A DNA stretch of 64,000 nucleotides from Streptomyces sp. NBC_00820 (GCF_036347055.1 NZ_CP108882.1:620001-684000); one strand, 5' to 3'. Positions 53,401 to 63,372 are shown, numbered from the stretch's first letter. Translations and numbers: made by a program. The notes: a model not told the origin generated them from the sequence alone.

Positions 53401-53664
53401 ATGGAGATCTCAGGCATCATCAGTGCCGTTGTCATCGGTCTGGTCGTCGGTGTGCTGGGCCGCCTCGTCGTACCCGGACGGCAGCACATCGGCATGCTGC
53501 TGACCATCGTCGTCGGTATCGTGGCGGCGCTGGTGGGTTCGGCGGTCGCCGCCGCGTTCGGGGTCGCCGACACCAACGGGCCCGACTGGATCGAGTGGTT
53601 CATCCAGATCGCGCTCGCGGCGCTCGGCATAGCCGCCCTGGACCGGTCCAGGGGCCGCCGCTGA
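53401..53664 (+). CDS. GlsB/YeaQ/YmgE-family stress membrane protein
   Basis: 87 residues, three hydrophobic segments: [54 protein letters not shown] and [18 protein letters not shown]. The conserved GRLVVPGRQ and GIVGALVG-like pattern identify the transglycosylase-associated (GlsB) family, usually general-stress induced; its biochemical function is not known. ATG after GGAGGGG. Confidence 0.88.
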   Translation: MEISGIISAVVIGLVVGVLGRLVVPGRQHIGMLLTIVVGIVAALVGSAVAAAFGVADTNGPDWIEWFIQIALAALGIAALDRSRGRR

Positions 53665-53669
53665 CGCCG

Positions 53670-54446
53670 TCAGACTCCGTACAGATACGGCGTCGTGGTG
53701 CTCAGCGCGTGGAATCCCAGGCGCTCCAGGATGGGCCGGCTCATGGCCGAGGCGTCCACCTGGAGACAGCGGTAGCCGTGGGCAGCGGCGACGCGGGCGC
53801 GATGGGCGACCAGGGCACGGTAGACGCCCCGGCCGCGCCAGGCCGCGACCGTGCCGCCGCCCCACAGGCCGGCGAACGGGGTTCCGGACACCAGTTCCAT
53901 CCGAGCCGAGCCGACCGGTTCGGCGCCGGCCAGCGCGAGCACGGCGACGACCGTGCCGGGGTCGGCGGCCAGCCGGCCGAGCATCTGGTGACGCAGCCGG
54001 GTGCCGTCCGCGCCGAAAGCCCTCTCGTGCACGTCGACGACGAGATCGACGCCGGCCCGGTCGGTGACCTCGACGAGGCGGACGCCCGCGGGCGGCTCCG
54101 CGTCCGACGCCAGGGCCGCGACCTCGGCCGCCATCAGCGTCTCCTCGAGCTCGGCCCGGAAGCCGGCGGCCAGGAGCCGGGGGCCGAGGTCCGCCGGCCG
54201 GTCGTGAGCGTAGAGCTTCCACTCGAAGTCGCGGCCCAGGCCGGTGAAGTACGTGATCTGCTCGTCGATCGCCAGGTCCGCGCCCGCCGCGTCGAGGCCG
54301 CTCCACAACACGCCGTTCCAGCTCCGCGCGTCCGCCACCTGGCGCACCACGGCTCCGGCCCGCTCGATCCGGGCCCCGGGGCCGTCGGGCCGTGCGCCCT
54401 CGCGCATGTCCCTGTCGTAACGGGCGAGCACTGCCTCGCGATCCAT
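53670..54446 (-). CDS. GNAT-family N-acetyltransferase
   Basis: 258 residues. The C-terminal half is GNAT: VGSARMELVSGTPFAGLWGGGTVAAWRGRGVYRALVAHRARVAAAHGYRCLQVDASAMSRPILERLGFHAL, with the R-G-R-G-V-Y-RAL acetyl-CoA loop. The N-terminal half is a divergent second domain. Substrate unknown. Confidence 0.85.
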   Translation of the reverse strand: MDREAVLARYDRDMREGARPDGPGARIERAGAVVRQVADARSWNGVLWSGLDAAGADLAIDEQITYFTGLGRDFEWKLYAHDRPADLGPRLLAAGFRAELEETLMAAEVAALASDAEPPAGVRLVEVTDRAGVDLVVDVHERAFGADGTRLRHQMLGRLAADPGTVVAVLALAGAEPVGSARMELVSGTPFAGLWGGGTVAAWRGRGVYRALVAHRARVAAAHGYRCLQVDASAMSRPILERLGFHALSTTTPYLYGV

Positions 54447-54658
54447 GGCCCCACCCCATCATCCGCGCCTGGAGGGGTCAACGGGATTGTCCTGCGCCCG
54501 GGTTCCTCTCCCGGTCCGGTCCGCCCGGCGGGCCGGGGAGGCGGCGAGCCTCCGGCCGCGGGCCGGGACGGTCGCTATGGGCCCGGGTCCGGTCGGTACG
54601 GGCCTGGCTCCGGTCGATGCGCCTACGCGGTGGGGCAGCGGTGATCAAAGCCCTGTCG

Positions 54659-54695
54659 GGCACCGGCTCCACGAAGGCCTCGTGGAGCCGGTGCC
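54659..54695 (-). terminator. Strong hairpin after GNAT gene 54727
   Basis: Perfect 16-base stem (54659-54674 with 54680-54695) and AGGCC loop, 31 bases past the stop on the minus strand, with GGGCTTTGAT shortly after. Confidence 0.85.
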
Positions 54696-54726
54696 GCGCG
54701 TCACCTTCCGTAAGTTCCGTTTCGTG

Positions 54727-55581
54727 TCAGCCCAGTTCGAGTGTCGTCACGCCGAACACCCGCTCGCGGGCGTGTGCGCGGACCGGGCCGGTGTACATGC
54801 GGGCGGTCTCGAACGAGGGGGTGAATCCGGCCTCCTCGGCCAGCGCGACTCCGGCCGTGTTCGGTTCGGGCACGTCGATGGCGACCTCACGGCCGGCGAC
54901 GTCGGCCGTGAGCGCGGCGAACAGGGCGCGGGCGTCGTCCGGGGTGTCCGCGAAGAGGGGGCCGACGCGCAGGGTGTCGCGCCCGGGGCGGATCACGCCG
55001 TAGCCGGTGAGGCGGTCGCCGTCGTGGCGGACGACGGCACGGTGGCCGGGGCCGGTCAGCCATTCGGCGAGGAAGCGCGGGCGGTCGGCCGGGAAGCAGA
55101 GGCCGTCGTAGGCGGTGACGGCGGCGAGGTCGTCGGGACCGGCGGCGCGGACGCCGGCGGGCATGGCGGCCTCGGGGGCGGTGCCGGTGAAGCGGATGGT
55201 GCGGTAGGCGAGCGCGAAGCCGGACTGACGGTAGTTGTCCTGCTGGGCGACGACGCCGTCGAGGCCGACGGTCCGGTTGCCGGCGTGGGCCAGGGCGGTC
55301 TTCCAGGTCATGAGCCCGTGTCCGTGACCGCGCAGGTCGGGGCGGACGAGGTAGCAGCCGAGGAAGGCGTAGTCGGAGCCGTGGCGGACCACCGAGATGG
55401 CCGACACCGGTTCGCCGTCGATCCGGCCGAGGAAGAAGCCCTCGGGGTCCTGGGCGAAGAAGGCGGGGCCGTCGGACAGCCCGGGGTTCCACCCCTCCGC
55501 CGCCGCCCACTCGCTGATCACCGGCCAGTCGGCGAGGGTGGCCTGCGTGACGACGAGATCCTGAGGGGCCGCTGACGTCAT
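54727..55581 (-). CDS. GNAT-family N-acetyltransferase, two-domain
   Basis: 284 residues. First GNAT domain: VVTQATLADWPVISEWAAAEGWNPGLSDGPAFFAQDPEGFFLGRIDGEPVSAISVVRHG..FLGCYLVRPDLRGHGHGLMTW, the RGHGHG loop being the acetyl-CoA site. The C-terminal part (AVTAYDGLCFPADRPRFLAEWL) is the DUF/YitH-type half. Substrate unknown. Confidence 0.88.
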   Translation of the reverse strand: MTSAAPQDLVVTQATLADWPVISEWAAAEGWNPGLSDGPAFFAQDPEGFFLGRIDGEPVSAISVVRHGSDYAFLGCYLVRPDLRGHGHGLMTWKTALAHAGNRTVGLDGVVAQQDNYRQSGFALAYRTIRFTGTAPEAAMPAGVRAAGPDDLAAVTAYDGLCFPADRPRFLAEWLTGPGHRAVVRHDGDRLTGYGVIRPGRDTLRVGPLFADTPDDARALFAALTADVAGREVAIDVPEPNTAGVALAEEAGFTPSFETARMYTGPVRAHARERVFGVTTLELG

Positions 55582-55807
55582 CGGTTCGCTCCATGTTCCG
55601 TGTGGTCCGGGCTGCGTGGGGCACGGCTCCGGGCGCCGCGCCCTGTGCATCCTTCCCGATCCACCGGGGACCTCGCCACGTCGGGTTCAGCCGTTACGGC
55701 GCGTCAACCGGTCGTCGGGCCACCACTGTTGGCCGGCGGTGCGGCCGCCCCTGACACGGCGGAGCCCCACCGGGCCGGCGTCCGGTGGGGCCATGCGGTG
55801 CCATGGG

Positions 55808-56482
55808 TCAGCGGTCGCTGCCCGGGCGGAACCGGCGGTACAGCACCAGGCCCGTGACAATGAGCGCGGCACTGCCGGCCACCGTGGGTGCCATCAGATC
55901 CGTACCGGTGTGGGCGAGGGAGCCCACGGGCACCGGCGCCGCAGGCTGCGGCGGGCGCGGGGTGGGGTGGGACTTGACCGGGGTGGTGGGGGGCGTCGGC
56001 GTCTCGGGCTGTACCGGGGTGGGCGTGGGCTCGTCCGGACCGTTGACGGAGCTGTTGCCGAAGACCGGGTTGCCCACACCGACCACGTTGACGCTGTTGC
56101 CGCTCAGGTTCACCGGCAGGTGAACCGGGAGCTGGATCCCGTTGCCGGAGAGCACTCCGGGCGAGTCCGTCGTACCACCCTGCGCCGTCGCGCCGCCGGA
56201 CGTGGAGGACGCGCCCGTGCCGCCGCCACCGCCGCTGTTGGCACACTTGTTGCCCATGGCCGGATTGAGCAGCCCCACCACGTCGACGGTGTTGCCGCAC
56301 ACGTTCACCGGCACGTCGACCGGGACCTGCAGGGTATTGCCGGAAATCACCCCGGGCGAGCCCGCCGCGGTGCCGTCGGCGGAGGCCCCGTCGGCCGCGA
56401 GAGCGGCGGACACCGGCAGCGCCATGGCCATCGCCCCGGATGCGGCGACGGCCATCACGCCGTTTCGGGTAGCCCGTCTCAT
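55808..56482 (-). CDS. Long chaplin with two chaplin domains and sortase signal
   Basis: 224 residues. Sec signal to ~Ala30, then chaplin domain 1 (GSPGVISGNTLQVPVDVPVNVCGNTVDVVG...MGNKCAN) with Cys62 and Cys80, a Gly/Thr linker, domain 2 (DSPGVLSGNGIQLPVHLPVNLSGNSVNVVG...GNSSVN) in which both Cys are Ser (127, 145), a Pro/Thr stalk, LAHTG at 189-193, a membrane helix and YRRFR. Chaplins form amyloid fibrils that make aerial hyphae hydrophobic; long forms are linked to peptidoglycan by sortase. LAxTG is the Streptomyces sortase E motif. Ribosome site AGGAAG. Confidence 0.95.
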   Translation of the reverse strand: MRRATRNGVMAVAASGAMAMALPVSAALAADGASADGTAAGSPGVISGNTLQVPVDVPVNVCGNTVDVVGLLNPAMGNKCANSGGGGGTGASSTSGGATAQGGTTDSPGVLSGNGIQLPVHLPVNLSGNSVNVVGVGNPVFGNSSVNGPDEPTPTPVQPETPTPPTTPVKSHPTPRPPQPAAPVPVGSLAHTGTDLMAPTVAGSAALIVTGLVLYRRFRPGSDR

Positions 56483-56817
56483 AGCTTCCTGCCTTCCATG
56501 ATCCTCGCGGGCACTCACCCGCACCTCATGACGCGGGCAGTCACCCGCATCACATAAAACGCAGGCGAACCATCCAAGTTATGGCCAAACGGTCTTTCAC
56601 TCCCACGAGTGACATGCATATTCGAATCGCACGTAAAGCCATCGATCCCCATCGATACATAATTGATCGAACGAATCAGCATTGACCGGCCTTGGGCGGG
56701 CGAAGAGTACGGTCCTGGGCGCCGTCCCGCCCGCCGGGAGGCGGCCCTCAGGGGGCCCGCTTATGGTGAGGAGGGCGCCGACCCCGTCCTCAGCGGGTGC
56801 GCCCCAGGAGGCGATCG
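56483..56817. promoter_or_regulatory. Chaplin leader and promoter region with repeats
   Basis: CGCGGGCA(C/G)TCACCCGCA occurs at 56506-56523 and 56532-56549, 26 bases apart; each folds as GCGGG/CCCGC and lies 24-67 bases upstream of the chaplin ATG, in the likely 5' leader. Further upstream are TCACTC-CCAC-GAGTGA (56597-56612) and ATCGAT-CCCC-ATCGAT (56641-56656) within an AT-rich stretch to 56690. No gene. Confidence 0.6.
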
Positions 56818-58527
56818 ATGCTGGCCAAGCTGTCGACACGGCCCGCCGTGCGGCACGGTGCGGGCGCCGGAGTGCTCGCCCTGACCCTCCTCGGAGCCGG
56901 GCTGCCCGCGGTCGCCGCCGGCCGGGCGGAGCCCGACCTGTCCCGGTTCTACGGGCAGAAGGTGACGTGGGCGGCCTGCACGGACCCGAACGCGCCCGAC
57001 GATCTCCAGTGCGGCAAGGTCACCGTCCCGCTCGACTACGCGCGGCCCGGCGCGGGCACCCTCGACCTGGCGCTGGCCCGCTACCGGGCGACCGGTCCCT
57101 CGCGCGGCTCGGTGCTGCTGAACTTCGGCGGCCCGGGCGCGCCCGGCGTCAGCCAGCTCGCCGGCCAGGGCAAGGACTTCATGGACCTGACCAACGGCTA
57201 CGACGTGGTCACGTTCGACCCGCGCGGCGTCGGCCGCTCCTCCCCCGTCAGCTGCGGCGAGAGCGCGGACGGGGCGGACGGGGCGGCCGAGGCGCCCGGG
57301 AACGTCGACGCGGCCCGCCCGCAGGCGCTGCTGACCCGGCTGCAGAAGTCCGTCACCCTGTGCACCAAGCACTCCGGGCCGGTCCTGAAGCACATAGGCA
57401 CGGTCGACACGGCCCGGGACCTCGACGTCATACGCCAGGCCCTCGGGGACAGGAAACTGAACTACCTGGGCTTCTCCTACGGATCGCGGCTCGGCGCGGT
57501 GTACGCCGCGCGGTTCCCGCAGAACGTCGGCCGGATAGCCCTCGACGGGGTCGACACCCTGACCGAGTCGCTGGCCGACCAGGGCCTGGCGGGCGTCGAG
57601 GGACAGCAGACGGCGCTGGAGGACTTCCTGACCTGGTGCACGAAGGACATCGCCTGCCCGTTCGGCCAGGACCGCCGGGCCGCCGGGGACCAGGTCGTGG
57701 AGATCATGCGCTCGCTCGACGCGCACCCCGTGCCCAACGCCTTCGGCGGCTCCTTCTCCGGTCAGGATCTCGTGGGCGCCATCGGGCAGGCGCTCTACAG
57801 CCGGCAGCTGTGGCCCTCGCTGGAGCGCGCGCTGGCCTCACTGGTCCAGGACGGCGACACCCGGGGCGTGCTCAACTTCGCCATCGGCGGCTTCTCCCCG
57901 TCGCTCCGGGCCGCCCCGCACGGCACGAAGGACGACCCGCGAGGCGCGAAGGGCGATCCGCAAGGCAACGGTACGAAGGACGACCGGCACGGCACGAAGA
58001 GCGACCGGCACGGCGCGAAGAACGGTGGACTCGTGGACGCCCAGGACGTCCCGACCGACAACCTCCCGGCCGCCCTGATGGCGATCAACTGCGCCGACGA
58101 CCCCGACCGCCCCACCGCCGCGCGGATCGGCAAGGACCTCAAGGGGCTGCGCGACGCCTACGAGGACGCCTCCCCGGTCTTCGGCCCTTACCGGCTCAGC
58201 CAGTTGCTGATGTGCTACGGCCGCCCCAAGGGCACGGACTACATCCGCGACCAGGTCAGGAACGTCCACTCGGCCAAGATGCTGCTGGTCGGCACGCGCG
58301 GCGACCCGGCGACGCCGTACCGGTGGACCGTGGAGACGGCCAAGCGGCTCGGCCCGTCCGCCGTCGTCCTCGACAACAAGGGCGACGGGCACACCGGCTA
58401 CACCTCGTCCAAGTGCGTGCACCGCAAGGTGAACGACTTCCTGCTGTACGGCTTCCTGCCGCCGAGCGGCAGTTCCTGTCTGACGCAGGAGACCGGCTGG
58501 AGCTCCGGCACGGAAGCCGTCGATTGA
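56818..58527 (+). CDS. Secreted tripeptidyl aminopeptidase-type alpha/beta hydrolase
   Basis: 569 residues from ATG 56818 (AGGAGG 7 bases upstream). Signal peptide VLALTLLGAGLPAVAA. Oxyanion NFGGPGAPGVSQL, nucleophile GFSYGSRLG, Asp in GTRGDPATPY, His in GDGHTGY: the S33/TAP triad. It removes N-terminal tripeptides outside the cell. A low-complexity insertion between the lid and cap (HGTKDDPRGAKGDPQGNGTK..., residues ~370-410) is a repeated GTK/GAK+Asp-rich segment not usual for the family. Confidence 0.9.
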   Translation: MLAKLSTRPAVRHGAGAGVLALTLLGAGLPAVAAGRAEPDLSRFYGQKVTWAACTDPNAPDDLQCGKVTVPLDYARPGAGTLDLALARYRATGPSRGSVLLNFGGPGAPGVSQLAGQGKDFMDLTNGYDVVTFDPRGVGRSSPVSCGESADGADGAAEAPGNVDAARPQALLTRLQKSVTLCTKHSGPVLKHIGTVDTARDLDVIRQALGDRKLNYLGFSYGSRLGAVYAARFPQNVGRIALDGVDTLTESLADQGLAGVEGQQTALEDFLTWCTKDIACPFGQDRRAAGDQVVEIMRSLDAHPVPNAFGGSFSGQDLVGAIGQALYSRQLWPSLERALASLVQDGDTRGVLNFAIGGFSPSLRAAPHGTKDDPRGAKGDPQGNGTKDDRHGTKSDRHGAKNGGLVDAQDVPTDNLPAALMAINCADDPDRPTAARIGKDLKGLRDAYEDASPVFGPYRLSQLLMCYGRPKGTDYIRDQVRNVHSAKMLLVGTRGDPATPYRWTVETAKRLGPSAVVLDNKGDGHTGYTSSKCVHRKVNDFLLYGFLPPSGSSCLTQETGWSSGTEAVD

Positions 58528-58657
58528 CGACAGCCGGTGCGCAAACGGGTAACAGTGCCGATTCCGGTACAACCGCACGGCCCTCCCCGGCGTCACACTG
58601 ATCGGGCGTGCTTCGGCCCGCCCGACCCGTACGTGACCGTGACAGGGGGAACCCGCC

Positions 58658-59182
58658 ATGCGCCTGCGCGCCGCCCACGCCGTACCCGCCGTCCTCTCCG
58701 CCGCCACTGCTCTGCTGCTTTCCGCGCCGCAGAGTCAGGCCGCCGCCCCGCACCTCCCCCGCGCCGCCCCGTGCGCGCAGGGCGCTCTGACCCTGCGGGC
58801 GAAGGCCGCGTCCGCCGATCCGTCCGTGGTCCGCTTCAGCGTGACCAACCGGGGCGCCGCCTGTGTCGTCGACCGCGTGCCCACGGTCACCTTCGGCGAC
58901 CTGGACGGGGCGGCGCTGCCGGTGCCGGAGGGAGGCGCCGGGACGTACCGGATCGCGACCGGGGCGACGGCGTACGCGGCCGTCCGCACCATCGCCGACC
59001 CGGCGGACCCCGAGGCCCGCCGGGTGGACGCGATCACGGTGGCCGCGTCGGCCTCGCAGTGGGGCCGGACGTTCACCGCCGCGCGGCTCGGGACCGGGGC
59101 GGACGTCCGGGTCTGGGAACCGGTGACCACGTGGTGGCGGCCGACGGCGGCCGCCGCGGACCGGGCCATCGGCCTCAGCTGA
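58658..59182 (+). CDS. Secreted DUF4232-like protein
   Basis: 174 residues. Signal peptide to AAA (VLSAATALLLSAPQSQAAA). One Cys pair (CAQ.. and AACVVDRVP) and the beta-sandwich pattern VRFSVTNRGAACVVDRVPTVTFGDLDG typical of DUF4232. Function unknown. The last 8 bases overlap the asparagine synthase stop, tail to tail. Confidence 0.8.
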   Translation: MRLRAAHAVPAVLSAATALLLSAPQSQAAAPHLPRAAPCAQGALTLRAKAASADPSVVRFSVTNRGAACVVDRVPTVTFGDLDGAALPVPEGGAGTYRIATGATAYAAVRTIADPADPEARRVDAITVAASASQWGRTFTAARLGTGADVRVWEPVTTWWRPTAAAADRAIGLS

Positions 59183-61016
59183 GGACCAGCTCCGGGGAGT
59201 ACAGGTCCAGCCAGTGCGCCAGGTCCAGGGTGCGTTCCAGGCCGCGCCGTGCCGACGGGGTGCTGACCGGTGTCCCGCGTTCGGCCGTCACCCGCGCCTT
59301 CTCCCGGTCCACCAGGTCGAAGACGGCGTGGGAGGGCCGGGCGAGGAGGTCCCTGACCTGGTCCTGGAGGGCCTGGGCGTAGCGCGGGTCCTGCGTGGAG
59401 GGATACGGGCTCTTGACCCGCTCGTAGACCGACCGCGGCAGCAGGTCGGCGGTGGCCTCCCGCAGCAGGCTCTTCTCCCGGCCGTCGAAGGACTTGAACG
59501 ACCACGGCGTGTTGTACACGTACTCCACCAGCCGGTGGTCGCAGAACGGCACCCGGACCTCCAGGCCGACGGCCATGCTCATCCGGTCCTTGCGGTCGAG
59601 CAGGACGCGGACGAAGCGGGTCAGGTGCAGGTGGCACATCCGCCGCATGCGGTACTCGAAGTCGCTCTCGCCGTCCAGGCGCTCGATGCCGGCGACGGCG
59701 GTGCGGTGGCCGTCGGCGATGTAGCCGTCCAGGTCCAGGGACTTGGCGAGGCCGGGCCGCAGGACGTCGGCGTCCTCGCCGAAGTGGCGGCGGGCGCGCA
59801 CCAGCCAGGGGAAGGTGTCGGCGTTGCGGGCGTCCTCGTCGAAGAACTGCAGGTAGCCACCGAAGACCTCGTCGGCCGACTCGCCCGACAGGGCGACCGT
59901 GGACTGGTCGCGGATGGCACGGAAGAGCAGCAGGAGCGAGGCGTCCATGTCGCCGAACCCGGCCGGCAGGTCGCGGGCGCGGATCACCCGTCGGCGGGTG
60001 TCGGGGTCGGCGAGGGTCTGGGCGTCGAGGACGATGTCCTGGTGGTCGGTGTCGGCGAGCCGGGCCACATCGTGGACGAACGGGGTGTCGGGGGTGCCAC
60101 GCAGTTCGTCGGCGACGAAGTGGTCGCTCTGGCCGACGAAGTCGACGGCGAAGCTGCGCACCTTCTCGCCCCGCTCGGCGAGTTGCCGGGCGGCGAGCGC
60201 GGTCATGGCGGAGGAGTCGAGGCCACCGGAGAGCAGGGTGCAGCGCGGGACGTCCGCGACCAGTTGACGGCGCACGATGTCGTCGAGGAGCGAGCGCACG
60301 GTGGCGATGGTGGTGTCGCGGTCGTCGGTGTGCTCGCGGGTCTCGAGACGCCAGTAGACACGGGTGCGAAGGCCCGAGCGGTCGACGGTGACGACGGTGC
60401 CGGGTTCGACCTCGCGCAGGCCGTCCCACACGGCGTGGCCCGGCGTCTTGATCATGGTGAACAGCTCGCGCAGGCCGTCCTGGGTGACGCGGGGGCGGGC
60501 GAGGGGGTTGGCGAGGATCGCCTTGGGCTCGGAGCCGAACAGGACACCGTCCGGGGTCGGGTGGTAGTAGAACGGCTTGATGCCCATGCGGTCGCGGATC
60601 ATCACGAGCTTGTCGTGGCGGCCGTCCCACACGGCGAAGGCGTACATGCCGTTCAGCCGCTCGGCCACGGAGTCGCCCCATTCGAGGTAGCCGCGCAGGA
60701 CGACCTCGGTGTCGGAGTCGGTGGTGAAGCGGTGGCCGCGGTCGGCGAGTTCGCGGCGGAGTTCGGTGAAGTTGTAGGCCTCCCCGGAGTAGACGAGGGC
60801 GACCGACCCCTCGGGGGTGTGGACGGACATCGGCTGCCGGCCGCCCGGGAGGTCGATGACGGCGAGCCGGCGGTGCCCGAGGGCGGCCGGGCCCTCGGTC
60901 CAGGTGCCGCGGTCGTCCGGGCCCCGGCAGGCCATCGTCTCGGTCATCGCATGCAACACCGTGGCCTCGGCGCCGAGGTCGCGGTCATAGGAGACCCATC
61001 CGGTGATGCCGCACAT
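59175..61016 (-). CDS. asnB: Asparagine synthase (glutamine-hydrolysing)
   Basis: 613 residues. Cys2 (MCGITGWVS) is the glutaminase nucleophile; RGPDDRGTW, YSGEAYNF and SDTEVVL complete that domain. The synthetase domain has TLLSGGLDSSAM (PP-loop) and GESADEVFGGYLQF. Makes Asn from Asp, Gln and ATP. ATG after AGGAGG. Typical length for AsnB. Confidence 0.95.
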   Translation of the reverse strand: MCGITGWVSYDRDLGAEATVLHAMTETMACRGPDDRGTWTEGPAALGHRRLAVIDLPGGRQPMSVHTPEGSVALVYSGEAYNFTELRRELADRGHRFTTDSDTEVVLRGYLEWGDSVAERLNGMYAFAVWDGRHDKLVMIRDRMGIKPFYYHPTPDGVLFGSEPKAILANPLARPRVTQDGLRELFTMIKTPGHAVWDGLREVEPGTVVTVDRSGLRTRVYWRLETREHTDDRDTTIATVRSLLDDIVRRQLVADVPRCTLLSGGLDSSAMTALAARQLAERGEKVRSFAVDFVGQSDHFVADELRGTPDTPFVHDVARLADTDHQDIVLDAQTLADPDTRRRVIRARDLPAGFGDMDASLLLLFRAIRDQSTVALSGESADEVFGGYLQFFDEDARNADTFPWLVRARRHFGEDADVLRPGLAKSLDLDGYIADGHRTAVAGIERLDGESDFEYRMRRMCHLHLTRFVRVLLDRKDRMSMAVGLEVRVPFCDHRLVEYVYNTPWSFKSFDGREKSLLREATADLLPRSVYERVKSPYPSTQDPRYAQALQDQVRDLLARPSHAVFDLVDREKARVTAERGTPVSTPSARRGLERTLDLAHWLDLYSPELVLS

Positions 61017-61401
61017 GCGCTGCCTCCTGCCTCCGGCCGGCGGCCGAGCCCCCACTCACCTGTGCTTTCGGGGGTGGGCAGAAGACGACCGCCGAACCGG
61101 TTGTATCGAGCACCTATACGACGAGCGTCCGCCAGTCGCACGCGCCGGTCAACGTGGCCGTAACACGGACGGCTCCGCTCCCCTACGGTTTCGGCCGCGC
61201 TTTGCCCGCACGACAGCCTCAGGACTCCGCGACACCGGGCTCGAACGGGCGGTTACCCGCCATGGGCAAAAACTGCACCAAGGGGCTGACACGCCGGGCG
61301 ACGCCGGGCTGCGAACCGGGCCCCGGTCACTCTCGTCACTCCGGTCGCTTCGGTGTGTTCGGCGGCCCGCGTCACCTCGCCGCGCGCGGGTGGCCCGGGC
61401 G
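61017..61401. other. Gene-free stretch
   Basis: Presumed asnB promoter region (ATAGGTGCTCGATACAACC near 61100-61120). No gene, repeat or strong dyad seen. Confidence 0.5.
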
Positions 61402-62181
61402 TCACGCCTTCGTGGTCAGGAACCGGTCCAGCGCCTCGGTCAGCTCGGCCGGCTTCTCGACCGGCAGCTCGTGGCCCGCGTCGACGATCCGGACGACGGC
61501 GTCCGGGTAGGCCTTGGCCATCCGGAGCATCTGCCGCACCGGCAGCTGGACGTCGTGGTAGCCGTGCACCATCAGGGTGGGCGTACGGATCTCACCGACG
61601 CGGTCGAGGACGTCGAAGGTCCGCATGGCGCCGTACGACGTCATGACGACCTCGCGCGGGGTGCCGGCGGAGGCGCGGATGTGCGCGCGGATCTCCTCGC
61701 GCGGGTAGCCCGGCGCGAAGGCCCGCTGGATGTTGGCGGCGACGAAGAGCCTGAACGGCACCAGGGTGGAGGCCGCCATGAGCAGGCCGCGGCCCCGGCT
61801 GTAGGCCATCCGGCCGATGGAGTTGACGAGCACCATGCGCTCCACCCGCTCCGGGTGGGAGAGCGCGATGGTCTGCGCGATCATCCCGCCCATCGAATGG
61901 CCGACCAGCGCGAACCGTTCGACCTTCAGATGAGCGAGGAGGGCGAGGACGTCGTCGGCCAGCTCCGCGATCGTACGCACCCCGGCCCCGCCGCTCTCCC
62001 CGTGCCCGCGCAGGTCCAGCCGGATCACCCGCCGCCCCGCGGCGAAGTGCGCCGTCTGGTGGTCCCAGCGGTGCCGGTTCGCGGTCCAGCCGTGCACGAA
62101 CACCAGGGGCACGTCGGCCGCGTCGCGGGGGCCCTCGTCGTCGTACGTCAGTACGGCACCGGCGACTTCGAGCTGCGGCAT
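61402..62181 (-). CDS. Alpha/beta hydrolase
   Basis: 259 residues. Oxyanion VFVHGWTANRHRWDHQ, nucleophile LVGHSMGGMIAQ, acid in MVHGYHDVQLP, His in DAGHELPVEKP. Substrate unknown; the overall pattern suits small esters or lactones. AGGAGGG ribosome site. Confidence 0.9.
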   Translation of the reverse strand: MPQLEVAGAVLTYDDEGPRDAADVPLVFVHGWTANRHRWDHQTAHFAAGRRVIRLDLRGHGESGGAGVRTIAELADDVLALLAHLKVERFALVGHSMGGMIAQTIALSHPERVERMVLVNSIGRMAYSRGRGLLMAASTLVPFRLFVAANIQRAFAPGYPREEIRAHIRASAGTPREVVMTSYGAMRTFDVLDRVGEIRTPTLMVHGYHDVQLPVRQMLRMAKAYPDAVVRIVDAGHELPVEKPAELTEALDRFLTTKA

Positions 62182-62218
62182 GTGGCCCTCCTGGGGTGAC
62201 GCGGACGGGCCGGTCCAG

Positions 62219-62232
62219 TTACTGACCGGTAA
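62219..62232. promoter_or_regulatory. TTAC-N6-GTAA dyad upstream of the hydrolase
   Basis: TTACTGACCGGTAA, 38 bases before the hydrolase ATG, near-palindromic (TTACYGNNCRGTAA-like); could be an operator of a TetR or FadR-type regulator not in the window. Confidence 0.4.
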
Positions 62233-62343
62233 TGCCCCGTACGGTAACGGGCCGTACGACCGCCCGTCACGCCTCCTCCACCCGCCCCCTTCACACGGAG
62301 TGTGCGATCTGCGACACACTGCCGTCAGCGGAAGGGAGCACGC

Positions 62344-63372
62344 ATGGGTGATCTGCTGGGCGTGGCGGTACTGGGTGCCGGGCACATGGGCGCTGACCAC
62401 ATCAGGCGGCTGGACGAGGTGGTGAGCGGCGCGAGGGTGGCGGCCGTCGCCGATCCCGATGTCGAGCGGGCGAAGGCGGCCGTGGCCGGGCGGGACGGCG
62501 TCGCCGTGCACACGGACGCGGTGGCCGCGCTCGACGCGCCCGACGTGGCGGCCGTGCTGATCGCCTCCCCGGGTCCGGCGCACGAGGAGGCGCTGCTCGC
62601 GGCCTTCGAACGCGGCCTTCCGGTGCTGTGTGAGAAGCCCATGGTGCCGGACTCCACCGGTGCGCTGCGGATCGTGGAGGCCGAGGCGCGGCTCGGCCGC
62701 CGGCTGGCGCAGATCGGTTTCATGCGCCGCTTCGACGCGGGGTACCTGCGCCTGAAGTCCCTGCTGGACGGGGGCGGCCTGGGCCGTCCGCTGATGCTGC
62801 ACTGCGTCCACCGCAACGTCTCCTCCCCCGCCGGTTTCACCAGTGCCATGCTGATCAACAGCTCCGTCTCGCACGAGATCGACGCGGCGCGCTGGCTGCT
62901 GGGGCAGGAGCTGGCGGCGGTCACCGTGCTGCGCCCGGCGTCCTCGGCGAGCGCCCCGCGGGACCTGGTCGACCCGCAGTTCGTGCTCTTCGAGACCGAG
63001 CGGGGCGCTCTCGTCGACGTGGAGGTCTTCGTCAACTGCGGCTTCGGCTACCAGGTGCGCTGCGAGGCGGTGTGCGAGGCGGGAAGTGCCCGGATCGGCG
63101 ACGAGCACGCCATGGTCGTCACCGCCGCGGGCGCCGCCACCGAAGAGGTGGCCCAGGACTATCTCGTCCGGTTCGCCGACGCCTACGACCGGGAGGTGCA
63201 GACGTGGGTCGACGCCACCCGGCACGGCGAGGTGACCGGTCCGACCGCGTGGGACGGCTACGCGGCCTCCGCGGTCGCCGAGGCGGGGGTCCGGTCGCTG
63301 GAGACCGGCGGCCGGACGGCCGTCGACCTGGCCGCACGCCCCGGCCTGTACGCCGCCCGGCCGGGCGGCTGA
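62344..63372 (+). CDS. Gfo/Idh/MocA oxidoreductase (inositol 2-dehydrogenase-like)
   Basis: 342 residues. Rossmann start [18 protein letters not shown]; catalytic Lys in [22 protein letters not shown] holds the conserved Asp/His. The pattern [10 protein letters not shown] and [14 protein letters not shown] is shared with IolG-type dehydrogenases. NAD-dependent oxidation of a polyol or sugar; the substrate is not fixed by sequence. ATG after GGGAG. Confidence 0.88.
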   Translation: MGDLLGVAVLGAGHMGADHIRRLDEVVSGARVAAVADPDVERAKAAVAGRDGVAVHTDAVAALDAPDVAAVLIASPGPAHEEALLAAFERGLPVLCEKPMVPDSTGALRIVEAEARLGRRLAQIGFMRRFDAGYLRLKSLLDGGGLGRPLMLHCVHRNVSSPAGFTSAMLINSSVSHEIDAARWLLGQELAAVTVLRPASSASAPRDLVDPQFVLFETERGALVDVEVFVNCGFGYQVRCEAVCEAGSARIGDEHAMVVTAAGAATEEVAQDYLVRFADAYDREVQTWVDATRHGEVTGPTAWDGYAASAVAEAGVRSLETGGRTAVDLAARPGLYAARPGG

